Source: a virus
Length of the DNA stretch: 32,364 nt
IMG/VR virus record: IMGVR_UViG_3300035670_000850
Location: 1-32,364 of that record
Reading direction: 5' to 3' (one strand)
Under the pieces are notes generated by a model. The model searched no databases. It was not told the DNA's origin and saw nothing but the letters and a program-made list of their open reading frames with translations. Positions 8,175 to 14,502 of the stretch are shown piece by piece. Position 1 is the first letter of the stretch, and each line of letters opens with the position of its first letter. Made by a program: the position numbers and the translations under genes.

Positions 8175-9168
8175 CGACATCGGCGCACAAGCCGAAATCG
8201 CTGAACTCCGCCAAGCCCTACGCCAAGCCCAACAAAAAGAAGCCCGAGCCAAGAAACGCTCAGACGACCTCGTAGAAGCCGTCTACCAAGCCGCCCGAGA
8301 CGCAGCCCGAGCCGTCCCCAACCATCGCATCATCACCCCACGCAAAGATAAGCGGAAGGGGAAGGCTGAGGTGGCGTTGGTTCACGCTACGGATTGGCAG
8401 TTGGGGAAGCGTACCGTGTCGTTCGGGATTGAGACGTTGGGTTCTCGGATGGAGCAGTTCACCAGCAAGGTGTTCGAGTTGACGGAGATTCAGCGGGCGC
8501 ATCATCCGGTCAAGGAATGCGTCGTGATGTTCGGTGGCGACATGGTGGAAGGTATTGGCATCTTCCCAGGGCAGGCCTACGAGGTCGAAGCCCACCTGTT
8601 CGACCAGTTGTTCGAGGCATCTCGGGTGATGGAGTCGATGGTGGCTTCGTTGGCTGGGTTCTTTGAGAAGGTGCATGTGGTGTGCGAGTTCGGCAATCAC
8701 GGTCGCCTCGGTCGCAAGGGCGACATGCCAGCAGGAGACAACATTGACCGTATGGCGTATCGGATCGCCTCCGAACGCACCGCTCACCTCAAGAACGTCA
8801 CCTGGCAGATGTCGGGGGACTGGTATCAGATCGTCACCGTCGGCAACTACAAAGCACTCCTCGTACACGGCGACGAAATCAACTCATTCGGTGGCAACAC
8901 CCCAGCCTTCGGCATTCTCCGCAAAGTGAACGCCTGGTCAACCGGCGTCGTCGAAGACTTCCTTGACTGCTACATGGGTCACTTCCATACGCCGATGACG
9001 TTGACGATGGCGAACTCGGGACGCATCTTCGTCACCGGCTCACCCGAATCCCACAACGAATACGCCCGAGCGTTCATCGCAGCTATCGGCCAACCATCCC
9101 AACGCCTCCACTTCGTTGACCCTGTGAAGGGTCGGGTTGCTGCGGAGTACGTCGTATGGCTCGACTAG
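8161..9168 (+). CDS. Calcineurin-like metallophosphoesterase with N-terminal coiled coil
   Basis: The start at ATG 8161 gives 335 residues. Residues 1-50 are a charged Ala/Gln/Glu/Arg coiled coil. From residue 70 the metallophosphoesterase motifs appear in order: HATDWQLG (Asp78; the usual DxH His is replaced by Gln80), FGGDMVEG (Asp127), EFGNHGRLG (Asn179-His180), LLVHGDE (His236) and YMGHFHTP (His274, His276). This fold binds two metals and hydrolyses phosphodiesters or phosphomonoesters. In phages such enzymes may act as DNA nucleases or nucleotidases. The HTH gene upstream overlaps it. Codons change from C/A-ending to G/T-ending at about 8345, the point where the catalytic domain begins. 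Confidence 0.85.
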   Translation: MSLADDIGAQAEIAELRQALRQAQQKEARAKKRSDDLVEAVYQAARDAARAVPNHRIITPRKDKRKGKAEVALVHATDWQLGKRTVSFGIETLGSRMEQFTSKVFELTEIQRAHHPVKECVVMFGGDMVEGIGIFPGQAYEVEAHLFDQLFEASRVMESMVASLAGFFEKVHVVCEFGNHGRLGRKGDMPAGDNIDRMAYRIASERTAHLKNVTWQMSGDWYQIVTVGNYKALLVHGDEINSFGGNTPAFGILRKVNAWSTGVVEDFLDCYMGHFHTPMTLTMANSGRIFVTGSPESHNEYARAFIAAIGQPSQRLHFVDPVKGRVAAEYVVWLD

Positions 9169-9443
9169 TCCCCTACAGCGTCGTCCTCGTGGAGTGGGCT
9201 GATGCCCATTGTTCCGAAGGTGGCTGGATTGACTTGGACGAATACAAGGATGATGGTGAGGTGATCGTTTCGACGGTCGGGTTCTTGATCCCTGTGGGGG
9301 ATGAGGGGGCTAAGGAAGGCCATGTGACGGTGTGGCAGTCGATTGCTGATGGGGATGGGATTCACGGGTTCCATATCCCTGTTCAGATGGTGCGGAATGT
9401 GACGGTTCTGTCGGGGTTGGGGCTGGAAACCCTTATGAAATAA
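9156..9443 (+). CDS. Small hypothetical phage protein
   Basis: The 95-residue product has no catalytic motif that I recognise. It contains VEWADAHCSEGGWIDLDEY near residue 12 and VSTVGFLIPVGDEG near 37, a pattern I associate with a widespread small phage protein of unknown function. Its start overlaps the phosphoesterase stop by 13 bases. It ends the leftward transcription block: after it come about 100 untranslated bases with a promoter candidate. Confidence 0.65.
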   Translation: MARLVPYSVVLVEWADAHCSEGGWIDLDEYKDDGEVIVSTVGFLIPVGDEGAKEGHVTVWQSIADGDGIHGFHIPVQMVRNVTVLSGLGLETLMK

Positions 9444-9469
9444 GGCTCAAAAAAATCTGCCAAAAATAC

Positions 9470-9498
9470 TTGCGTTTGTCTTACAGACCCCTTAGATT
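9470..9498 (+). promoter_or_regulatory. Candidate sigma70-type promoter for the early region
   Basis: TTGCGT (9470-9475) and TAGATT (9493-9498) are separated by exactly 17 bases in a noncoding gap. The next gene starts 45 bases downstream with a strong Shine-Dalgarno. This is one of the few gaps in an otherwise tightly packed genome, so a transcription start here is plausible. Confidence 0.5.
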
Positions 9499-9505
9499 GA
9501 AGTCA

Positions 9506-9522
9506 TCGGGGAAACGCCCCGA
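9506..9522 (+). promoter_or_regulatory. Leader hairpin upstream of 9543 gene
   Basis: TCGGGG (9506-9511) and CCCCGA (9517-9522) pair perfectly around a five-base loop. The hairpin lies between the candidate promoter and the AAGGAGGGA ribosome-binding site (about 9530-9538). It could stabilise the 5' end of the transcript or tune translation. Confidence 0.45.
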
Positions 9523-9542
9523 GTCTCACAAGGAGGGACACA

Positions 9543-9776
9543 ATGAACATCTGGGGCTACGAAGTCACAAAAGCAGAACCAATGACCGGCGCAAAATACA
9601 TCGCCAACGAATACACCCTGACCGGCAAGCGCGGCGCAAAGTACGTCACCTGGAGATGGAACATCGATGGCAAGCCAAGCAGCCACTTCCAAATCATGCG
9701 CCAATATGACGGCGTGTTCGTCAAGATTCAGGGCAACTCATTCATCCCAGTCGAGTTGTTCGAGGCGGTGAGCTGA
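9543..9776 (+). CDS. Small hypothetical early protein
   Basis: The 77-residue product begins MNIWGYEVTKAEPMTGAKY and is mostly polar, with predicted strands (KYVTWRWNID, HFQIMRQYDGVFVKIQG). No family is recognised. It is the first gene after the promoter candidate, has a strong AAGGAGGGA ribosome-binding site, and overlaps the next gene by ATGA. First genes of phage early operons often encode host-takeover proteins, but nothing in the sequence shows this directly. Confidence 0.65.
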   Translation: MNIWGYEVTKAEPMTGAKYIANEYTLTGKRGAKYVTWRWNIDGKPSSHFQIMRQYDGVFVKIQGNSFIPVELFEAVS

Positions 9777-9937
9777 TGCCGGCCAAATACCCAACCCTCA
9801 CCATCCGTCTCCCACAAGAGACGCTCGATGCGCTCAGAATCGAAGCCCAGCAACACGAATGCTCGGTCGCTGAGATCGTCAAGAACGCCATCACCTTGTA
9901 TTACAAATCTGAGTACGGGCAGACAGCCACCCACTAA
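9776..9937 (+). CDS. Ribbon-helix-helix DNA-binding protein
   Basis: This 53-residue protein starts in an ATGA overlap with the preceding stop. It matches the ribbon-helix-helix (Arc/MetJ, CopG-like) pattern: a short strand TLTIRLPQE, a first helix TLDALRIEAQQHE, a turn (CSVAEI) and a second helix VKNAITLYYKS. Such proteins bind DNA as dimers through the paired strands and often repress their own operon. The hairpin and promoter around it are natural candidate targets. No toxin partner is visible next to it. Confidence 0.75.
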   Translation: MPAKYPTLTIRLPQETLDALRIEAQQHECSVAEIVKNAITLYYKSEYGQTATH

Positions 9938-9984
9938 GATTCAGGGTGGCTGATCGACCCGCCTATCTTGGGTTTCGGATCGCC

Positions 9985-10013
9985 CGCACACCCTCCCCTC
10001 CTTGGGGTGTGCG
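9985..10013 (+). promoter_or_regulatory. Intergenic hairpin before lytic transglycosylase gene
   Basis: CGCACACCC (9985-9993) and GGGTGTGCG (10005-10013) form a perfect 9-bp stem with an 11-base loop in the gap between 9937 and 10043. No T-run follows, so it is not a classic intrinsic terminator. It may limit readthrough or act at the RNA level ahead of the secreted enzyme gene. Confidence 0.5.
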
Positions 10014-10042
10014 TCATTATCGGACAACAGGAAGGACACAAC

Positions 10043-10525
10043 TTGCGCCAACTGACTGCAAGCCTCATAGCCCTACTCACCCTCGGCACAGGCATCGCCT
10101 ACGCCCAAACCCCCAACAACACCCCACCCCAAGACCTTGCGCCCCTCACAGGCGTTCCTAGAGGCCTCAGAGAGCCTTCTAGCCCCACCCAACCACCCCT
10201 CCCGAAAGGGGTTCCGGCAGACGAAACGAAACGCTGCCCCAACCTTGAACCACTCATCGCCGAATACCAGCTACCCGTCGAAGTGTTCTCCTACATCGCA
10301 TGGCGTGAATCTCGATGCAACCCGAAGGCACACAACAAGACGCTCAACAAAGACGGCTCGCAGGACAGGGGCGCGTGGCAGGTCAATTCCAGTTGGATCA
10401 CCGTCACAGCCACACAATGCAAATCCAAACGAGGCGACCTCAGCGTTCTCTTCAATGTGCGTTGCAACCTGGCTGTCGCCAAATACCTCTATCAAAACGG
10501 CGGTCTAGGCCATTGGAGTTTGTGA
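10043..10525 (+). CDS. Secreted lytic transglycosylase / lysozyme-like protein
   Basis: The TTG start is chosen because AGGAAGGA lies six bases upstream and the reading then opens with a good Sec signal peptide (RQLTASLIALLTLGTGIAYA/Q, about 21 residues). After a Pro-rich linker, residues about 65-160 resemble the SLT/goose-lysozyme fold: IAWRESRCNP contains the catalytic Glu89, followed by GAWQVNSSW and LGHWSL. Such enzymes cleave the glycan chain of peptidoglycan. Because it has its own signal peptide and sits in the early region, away from the M15 endolysin, a role other than simple lysis is possible. It may also be a second lysis enzyme. Confidence 0.8.
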   Translation: MRQLTASLIALLTLGTGIAYAQTPNNTPPQDLAPLTGVPRGLREPSSPTQPPLPKGVPADETKRCPNLEPLIAEYQLPVEVFSYIAWRESRCNPKAHNKTLNKDGSQDRGAWQVNSSWITVTATQCKSKRGDLSVLFNVRCNLAVAKYLYQNGGLGHWSL

Positions 10526-10551
10526 CCATCCACCACTTGTGAACATGAATG

Positions 10552-10577
10552 CCCTAAGGTCGAGGATGACCCTAAGG
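10552..10577 (+). repeat. Direct repeat CCCTAAGG x2 in a leader
   Basis: CCCTAAGG occurs at 10552-10559 and 10570-10577, 18 bases apart, in the 60-base gap before the next gene. The second copy overlaps the ribosome-binding site AAGGAGG. It could be an operator or a translational control site, or coincidence. Confidence 0.4.
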
Positions 10578-10585
10578 AGGGCAAC

Positions 10586-10855
10586 ATGGAAAACCCAAAC
10601 CGTAACAAGCTCATCATGCTCGGAGCCGCAGTAGTTCTACTGTGGGGCTGGGCAATACTCCCACCAGCAGAAGACATCCCAGACCAAGTGAAAACCGAGT
10701 TCGACTGGGTGCTATTCGGCCTGATGAACCTCGTCGCAGTCGTGTTCGCACACATCTGGATCAGCGCACCAGCAAGGGAACAGAAGCGTCGTGAGCAGTA
10801 TCAACTTCGACGCGAGTTGAAGGCTGCGAAGCGTCGCCACCCAACCGCCCGATGA
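10586..10855 (+). CDS. Two-span membrane protein
   Basis: The 89-residue product has two hydrophobic helices (about 9-26, LIMLGAAVVLLWGWAILP, and 41-60, VLFGLMNLVAVVFAHIWIS) and a strongly basic C-terminal tail (REQKRREQYQLRRELKAAKRRH). AAGGAGGGC is well placed before ATG 10586. The topology fits a holin-like or superinfection-exclusion membrane protein. It follows the secreted transglycosylase gene, and the pair could act together on the envelope. No family is recognised. Confidence 0.65.
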   Translation: MENPNRNKLIMLGAAVVLLWGWAILPPAEDIPDQVKTEFDWVLFGLMNLVAVVFAHIWISAPAREQKRREQYQLRRELKAAKRRHPTAR

Positions 10856-11127
10856 ACGTCCACATCGTTGATCTGTGGTCGGAAGGCGATCAGGTATTCA
10901 GACCGAACAAACCCGCATGGCATGACCTCGCGGAATGTCACGGTCGGCATCACTTGTTCTTCTCCGACCGCAGAGACGACATTATCGAAGCCAAACAACT
11001 CTGCCAATACTGCCCAGTACGACAAACCTGCCTCGATTATGCGATAGCAGGTGACGAGCATGGCATTTGGGGTGGTCTGACTACGATGGAACGCCAACGC
11101 TACGTTCAAGCAAGGAGCCACAAATGA
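10852..11127 (+). CDS. whiB: WhiB-family iron-sulfur transcriptional regulator
   Basis: This 91-residue protein has the four cysteines of the Wbl family (Cys29, Cys51, Cys54, Cys60; CQYCPVRQTC) that hold a [4Fe-4S] cluster, followed by the GIWGG turn (residues 71-75) and a basic C-terminus. Wbl proteins bind the primary sigma factor and modulate transcription. Phage copies are known to redirect host expression and in some cases affect septation or superinfection. Start and stop overlap both neighbours by ATGA. This gene is the strongest evidence for an actinobacterial host. Confidence 0.93.
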   Translation: MNVHIVDLWSEGDQVFRPNKPAWHDLAECHGRHHLFFSDRRDDIIEAKQLCQYCPVRQTCLDYAIAGDEHGIWGGLTTMERQRYVQARSHK

Positions 11128-11495
11128 CATCCCCTCAGAAACGCAAAGGCTCGGCAGCTGAACTCGCTGTCGCTAAATGGTTGAAAGAGTGGGGTTGGGT
11201 CAATGCTGAGCGTTCCCGTGCCGGATGGCAAGACGACCGAGGCGACATCGAAGGCGTCCCAGGGGTCTGCATCGAAGTCAAGAACCAAAAACAGTTTGAC
11301 ATCCCAGGCTGGCTTGAAGAACTAAGGGTGGAGATGGAGAACGCTGACGCTTGGACTGGCACCCTGATCGTAAAGCGTCGAGGCTCAATGGATGTCGATG
11401 AATGGTACGCAATCATGCCTGCTTGGGTATGGGCGTCCCTGCTCGCCGCTATCGACTTCGGCGACAACTCCAACACACCCCCGAGGAATGATTGA
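11124..11495 (+). CDS. PD-(D/E)XK nuclease, Holliday-junction-resolvase-like
   Basis: This 123-residue protein has the layout of small resolvase-type nucleases: KGSAAELAVAKWLKEWGW (candidate Glu in the first helix), then ERSRAGWQDDRGDIEGVPGVCIEVKNQ, where GDI and EVK supply the Asp and Glu-x-Lys of the PD-(D/E)XK core. Related Hjc-like and VRR-NUC-like enzymes cut branched DNA during recombination or before packaging. The ATGA overlap with whiB indicates coupled translation. The last codons overlap the next promoter candidate. Confidence 0.75.
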   Translation: MTSPQKRKGSAAELAVAKWLKEWGWVNAERSRAGWQDDRGDIEGVPGVCIEVKNQKQFDIPGWLEELRVEMENADAWTGTLIVKRRGSMDVDEWYAIMPAWVWASLLAAIDFGDNSNTPPRND

Positions 11496-11519
11496 CACGC
11501 ACCTCAAAAGGTGTAAAGT
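11492..11519 (+). promoter_or_regulatory. Candidate promoter with internal inverted repeat
   Basis: A perfect TTGACA (11492-11497) is followed after 16 bases by TAAAGT (11514-11519). The spacer contains the inverted repeat CACCT (11500-11504), four bases, AGGTG (11509-11513), a natural operator position. The -35 box overlaps the stop codon of the nuclease gene. Transcription would begin about 35 bases before the next start codon. Confidence 0.65.
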
Positions 11520-11562
11520 TCAGAACCCCAAGATTCCCAAGCCATAAGGAGGCCTGCGAAAC

Positions 11563-12693
11563 ATGACAACCGACGACTTCAACATCGAAGAAGCCCCGAA
11601 AGACCGATGGGGCAGATACAAGATTGAGCGACCAGACGGCAAGACCGTCGGCTACACCCGAGTCACCACCATCGCCAAGACGTTGAGCGACACCGCATCG
11701 CTCGCCGACTGGAAAGTACGCATGGCTCTGACCGGAGTCGTACAACGCCCCGACCTGTTGGCACAGGCATCGACGGCGATCAGCGACCGCGACAAACTCA
11801 ATCGCATCGCCAACGAATGCATCGACGCTGCGGGTGCGTACAGTCGAGCGAACCTCGGCACCGCACTTCACGCCATCACCCAGCAGATTGACCTTGGGCT
11901 GAAGCCACAAATCCTGCCAGGCTTACAGGAAGACATTGAGACGTATCGCATCGCTACACAGGCGTATGGGATCGAGATGCTGTCCGACTTCATTGAAGTT
12001 CTCCTCATCCACGATGATCTGGAATACGCCGGTACCGCCGACCGCATCGTCAAAACCATGAGCGGAGAACTCGTCATCTTCGACCTGAAGACAGGCACCT
12101 CGCTCGATTACGCGCACGGCGAAATCAGCATCCAGCTCGCCGCCTATGCGAACGCCCAATGGGTGTACGACTGGAAGACCGGCACACGAACCCCGATGCC
12201 TAAGATCAACAAGACGAAAGGCATCATCTGTCACCTGCCAGCAGGCGAAGGACGATGCGACTTCTACGAAGTCAACATCGAAGCAGGACTCGAAGCACTC
12301 CACCAGTCGCTCGCTGTACGCAACTGGCGTAAGCGTAAAGACCTGTTCAAGCCGTACAAGTTCTCCGAAGAGAAGCGGAGGGTTGTCGAGCCTGCGGAAA
12401 GTCCGATTCCGCAGGCCGACATCACCGCCCGACGCACCTGGCTCACCAACCGCATCGTCGCACTCCCAACCGATGCCCAAGCCACCGTGCGCCTCTACTG
12501 GCCGCAAGACACGCCACGCATCGCCGACGCAGACATGGACGGACTCACCCGCATCGTCAAAATCGTCGAACAAGTCGAAGCAGAAATCGATCACCCGTTC
12601 GGCGAAACCGACCCAACCCTTCCACGCACCCGCCGGAAGAAGCGTGTCACCGACACGTTTGAGGATGCGATGAGCGGAGGCAACAATGGCTGA
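11563..12693 (+). CDS. RecB/Cas4-like PD-(D/E)XK exonuclease
   Basis: This 376-residue protein shows the RecB-nuclease motif series: GTALHAI (His103), FIEVLLIH (Glu145), YAGTADRI (Asp160), VIFDLKTG (Asp174, Lys176) and QLAAYA (Gln191, Tyr195). These residues bind metal and cut DNA from an end. In actinophages such exonucleases work with an annealase or SSB in recombination and replication. A long C-terminal part (about 230-376) has no motif I recognise. AAGGAGG stands nine bases before the ATG, and the promoter candidate at 11492 drives the gene. The 3' end overlaps the next gene by 8 bases. Confidence 0.87.
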   Translation: MTTDDFNIEEAPKDRWGRYKIERPDGKTVGYTRVTTIAKTLSDTASLADWKVRMALTGVVQRPDLLAQASTAISDRDKLNRIANECIDAAGAYSRANLGTALHAITQQIDLGLKPQILPGLQEDIETYRIATQAYGIEMLSDFIEVLLIHDDLEYAGTADRIVKTMSGELVIFDLKTGTSLDYAHGEISIQLAAYANAQWVYDWKTGTRTPMPKINKTKGIICHLPAGEGRCDFYEVNIEAGLEALHQSLAVRNWRKRKDLFKPYKFSEEKRRVVEPAESPIPQADITARRTWLTNRIVALPTDAQATVRLYWPQDTPRIADADMDGLTRIVKIVEQVEAEIDHPFGETDPTLPRTRRKKRVTDTFEDAMSGGNNG

Positions 12694-12940
12694 ACGACCA
12701 GCACTCCCGACGTACCCGTTCGGATACGGCATCGATGCTGATGAGGCGATCCAGCGCATCCGGCGCATCAACGCTGTCTCACAAGGCGACCCGAACAACA
12801 AGAACTTCATGGCTGTCGTCGTCGAAGAACTAGAGATGGACTTCGCCATGTTGCGTGAGATGGATTGGGAATCGTTCATGGATGCCGCTACGGTTCGCAT
12901 GGCGACACTCGTGAACATCGTCAAGGACGCGAAACCATGA
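12686..12940 (+). CDS. Hypothetical protein
   Basis: The 84-residue product is soluble and slightly acidic, with two likely helices (ADEAIQRIRRINAVSQ and AVVVEELEMDFAMLREMDWESFMDAATVRMATLVNIVKD). No family is recognised. It overlaps the exonuclease gene upstream and shares an ATGA junction with the next gene, so it probably belongs to the same recombination/replication operon. Confidence 0.65.
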   Translation: MAERPALPTYPFGYGIDADEAIQRIRRINAVSQGDPNNKNFMAVVVEELEMDFAMLREMDWESFMDAATVRMATLVNIVKDAKP

Positions 12941-13386
12941 GCATCCTCAACGACTTCGAGGGCGACATGATGGATCAGAACCCAGAGGACATCGCCTCGG
13001 TCGAGACACTCAAGTCACTCATCGCCACACTCCAAAACCGCAACCGCGCCGACTTCTACTCAGCCCTGCAATATGCGGAGCAGGGTGGCTGCGGGTTCGG
13101 TTCGGAAATCAACTCGCGTCGAAGGTTCGAGATCGCCAGAGGTATCTACTGGCTCATCACCTCAAACCAATTCGACACCGACCTGATTCGTGACCTTGCG
13201 GGGTTCGCATCAGGACTCACATACGGCAAGGTCGCGGACGGCCTCGCCAACATGAACGCGAAAGAAGCGGCACGGTTCGCTGAAGCGTGTTTCATGTTGA
13301 GCGTGAACGCCTACGACCTGACGTATGACCCGCAAACCAGCAAGTTCCAAATCATCCCTAAAACCTCTGAAGGAGGCATGCAATGA
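12937..13386 (+). CDS. Hypothetical protein of recombination operon
   Basis: ATG 12937 is chosen over upstream in-frame starts because it overlaps the previous stop as ATGA. The product is 149 residues. It has several helices (TLKSLIATLQNRNRADFY, RFEIARGIYWLITSN, EAARFAEACFMLSVNAYDL) and no recognised motif. Its position between a RecB-like exonuclease and an SSB-like protein makes a recombination partner possible, but it is short for a RecT-type annealase. It ends within the start of the SSB-like gene. Confidence 0.65.
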   Translation: MSILNDFEGDMMDQNPEDIASVETLKSLIATLQNRNRADFYSALQYAEQGGCGFGSEINSRRRFEIARGIYWLITSNQFDTDLIRDLAGFASGLTYGKVADGLANMNAKEAARFAEACFMLSVNAYDLTYDPQTSKFQIIPKTSEGGMQ

Positions 13387-13784
13387 CCGACGTATTCATG
13401 AGCGAAGGCGGGAGCAAATATCCTGCCCTCAAGTTCGAGAACGTCAACGACACCCACACAGGGCGTGTCGTCGAAGTGAAGAAACTCGAAGACCGCGATC
13501 CGGACGGCAACGTCAAGACCTGGCCGAACGGGGACACCCGATTCGTGTTCGTGTTCACCGTCGAAAACAACGGCGAGTTCGGCAACATCTGGGCACGAGG
13601 CAACATGGTGAAGGCAATCCGTGAAGCAGCTCAGGCTGCGGGTCTGTCCACCATGATCGGCGCAACCCTCACCGTCAAGTATTCCGGTGATGGAGAAAAG
13701 AAGAAGGGATTCAACGCACCGAAGCTCTACAAGGCTAAGGTCGAGGCACCCAAGCCACAGGACGCGTCAACCGAACTGTGGTGA
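13383..13784 (+). CDS. Single-stranded-DNA-binding-like protein (OB-fold candidate)
   Basis: This 133-residue protein has alternating strands expected of an OB fold (YPALKFENVNDTHTGRVVEVKKL, TRFVFVFTVE, IGATLTVKYSGDG) and the segment GFNAPKLYKAKVE that I associate with actinophage SSB-like proteins. The C-terminus is short and acidic with a terminal aromatic residue (DASTELW), loosely like SSB tails that recruit partners. Its place after the exonuclease fits. The assignment rests on pattern and context, not on a definite motif. A strong hairpin follows the stop codon. Confidence 0.6.
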   Translation: MTDVFMSEGGSKYPALKFENVNDTHTGRVVEVKKLEDRDPDGNVKTWPNGDTRFVFVFTVENNGEFGNIWARGNMVKAIREAAQAAGLSTMIGATLTVKYSGDGEKKKGFNAPKLYKAKVEAPKPQDASTELW

Positions 13785-13788
13785 AATC

Positions 13789-13841
13789 GTGACAGGCAGG
13801 TGGCACCTCCCCATCCCCCCGATGCGCCACCTGCCTGTCAC
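13789..13841. terminator. Perfect 16-bp intergenic hairpin
   Basis: GTGACAGGCAGGTGGC (13789-13804) and its exact reverse complement (13826-13841) flank a 21-base C-rich loop. The stem starts five bases after the SSB-like gene stop. No U-run follows on either strand, so an intrinsic terminator is only one option. An RNA-processing site, a protein-binding palindrome or a single-strand initiation structure are others. The next gene's ribosome-binding site begins about 15 bases downstream. Confidence 0.6.
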
Positions 13842-13865
13842 ACCCCCACCCAACTAGGAGACAAA

Positions 13866-13997
13866 GTGACGATCACCGACCTAAGGAACACCATCAAGTT
13901 CCTGCAAAGACTCGTCGTAGGACAGTCTGAACAAGACACATTCTTCAAGACCCTCAAAGCATTGGAAACAGAACTACAAAGGAGAACCAAGAAATGA
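13866..13997 (+). CDS. Small helical protein
   Basis: The GTG start has AGGAG five bases upstream, just after the large hairpin. The 43-residue product is one predicted amphipathic helix pair (ITDLRNTIKFLQRLV and FFKTLKALETELQRRTKK). No family is recognised. Its stop overlaps the next start, as for most genes in this run. It may be a small regulator or subunit. Confidence 0.55.
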   Translation: MTITDLRNTIKFLQRLVVGQSEQDTFFKTLKALETELQRRTKK

Positions 13998-14215
13998 GCA
14001 ATCCATTCGACCCCACCTACGGCTTGTCCGGTGACATGGGACTAATTCTTGCCAAGGCTGGCTGGTTGCTATGCAAAGGCATCAATCCACTTGGAAATGA
14101 GGTGGCATATTTCTGTCACCCAAATACTGGTCAAATTAGACAAGCCAATCTTCGTAGAGGCGACGAATGGGCTGCAATTAGTTGCATTATTGACATCACG
14201 GAGGAAAACAAATGA
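13994..14215 (+). CDS. Small hypothetical protein with AT-richer composition
   Basis: The 73-residue product begins MSNPFDPTYGLSGDMG and contains two cysteines that do not form a CxxC pair. No family is recognised. Codon use is unlike its neighbours: many A/T-ending codons (ATT, AAT, CTT, AGA) in a region otherwise dominated by C-ending codons. That suggests a later arrival. It joins its neighbours by ATGA-type overlaps. Confidence 0.6.
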   Translation: MSNPFDPTYGLSGDMGLILAKAGWLLCKGINPLGNEVAYFCHPNTGQIRQANLRRGDEWAAISCIIDITEENK

Positions 14216-14436
14216 CATACGACCCCGAAACACTCCACCAACTCAACGTCGAGAACCAGTTACGCATCAGCGAACTCTCAACCGCACTCGAACGAGTCAC
14301 CGCCGAGCGCGACCAGCTCAGCCAAGCCCTCCTCAGCGCAGTCGCCCAGTTGGAGGAAACCAAGACGATGCTGACGCAACTCAAGTCCGACATCTCACGC
14401 CTCCAAGTCCTCATCGCCACCGGAGGTGAACTGTGA
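14212..14436 (+). CDS. Small coiled-coil protein
   Basis: The 74-residue product is nearly all heptad-like helix (ELSTALERVTAERDQLSQALLSAVAQLEETKTMLTQL...), so it should form a dimeric or trimeric coiled coil. No family is recognised. GGAGG precedes the ATG and its start overlaps the previous stop. A structural or scaffolding role in a replication complex is possible but not shown. Confidence 0.6.
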   Translation: MTYDPETLHQLNVENQLRISELSTALERVTAERDQLSQALLSAVAQLEETKTMLTQLKSDISRLQVLIATGGEL

Positions 14437-14501
14437 GAGTCGAAGTAGCAGCAGCGTTCGTATTCGGACTCGCAATCGTCCTCATCATCCTGGCGTCCTG
14501 A
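14433..14501 (+). CDS. 22-residue membrane microprotein
   Basis: A GTG start overlaps the previous stop (GTGA) and has CGGAGG about seven bases upstream. The predicted peptide is a single hydrophobic span (AAAFVFGLAIVLIILAS) after a short charged start. It sits between two genes in an otherwise continuous overlapping chain and fills the gap to the next ATG, which supports translation. Peptides this small are hard to prove by sequence alone. Confidence 0.45.
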   Translation: MRVEVAAAFVFGLAIVLIILAS

Positions 14502-14502
14502 C

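Noticed and set aside
9430-9455. Terminator formed by CCTTAT/ATAAGG followed by an A-run
   Set aside because: On the + strand the stem is followed by A, not T, residues. On the - strand the T-run precedes the stem, so neither direction gives an intrinsic terminator.
9944-10042. Longer starts of the transglycosylase gene from 9968
   Set aside because: The reading would run through the intergenic hairpin, whereas TTG 10043 has an excellent ribosome-binding site and opens directly with a signal peptide.
11923-12924. 333-codon frame on the - strand opposite the RecB-like gene
   Set aside because: It mirrors a gene with clear nuclease motifs and shows no domain of its own.
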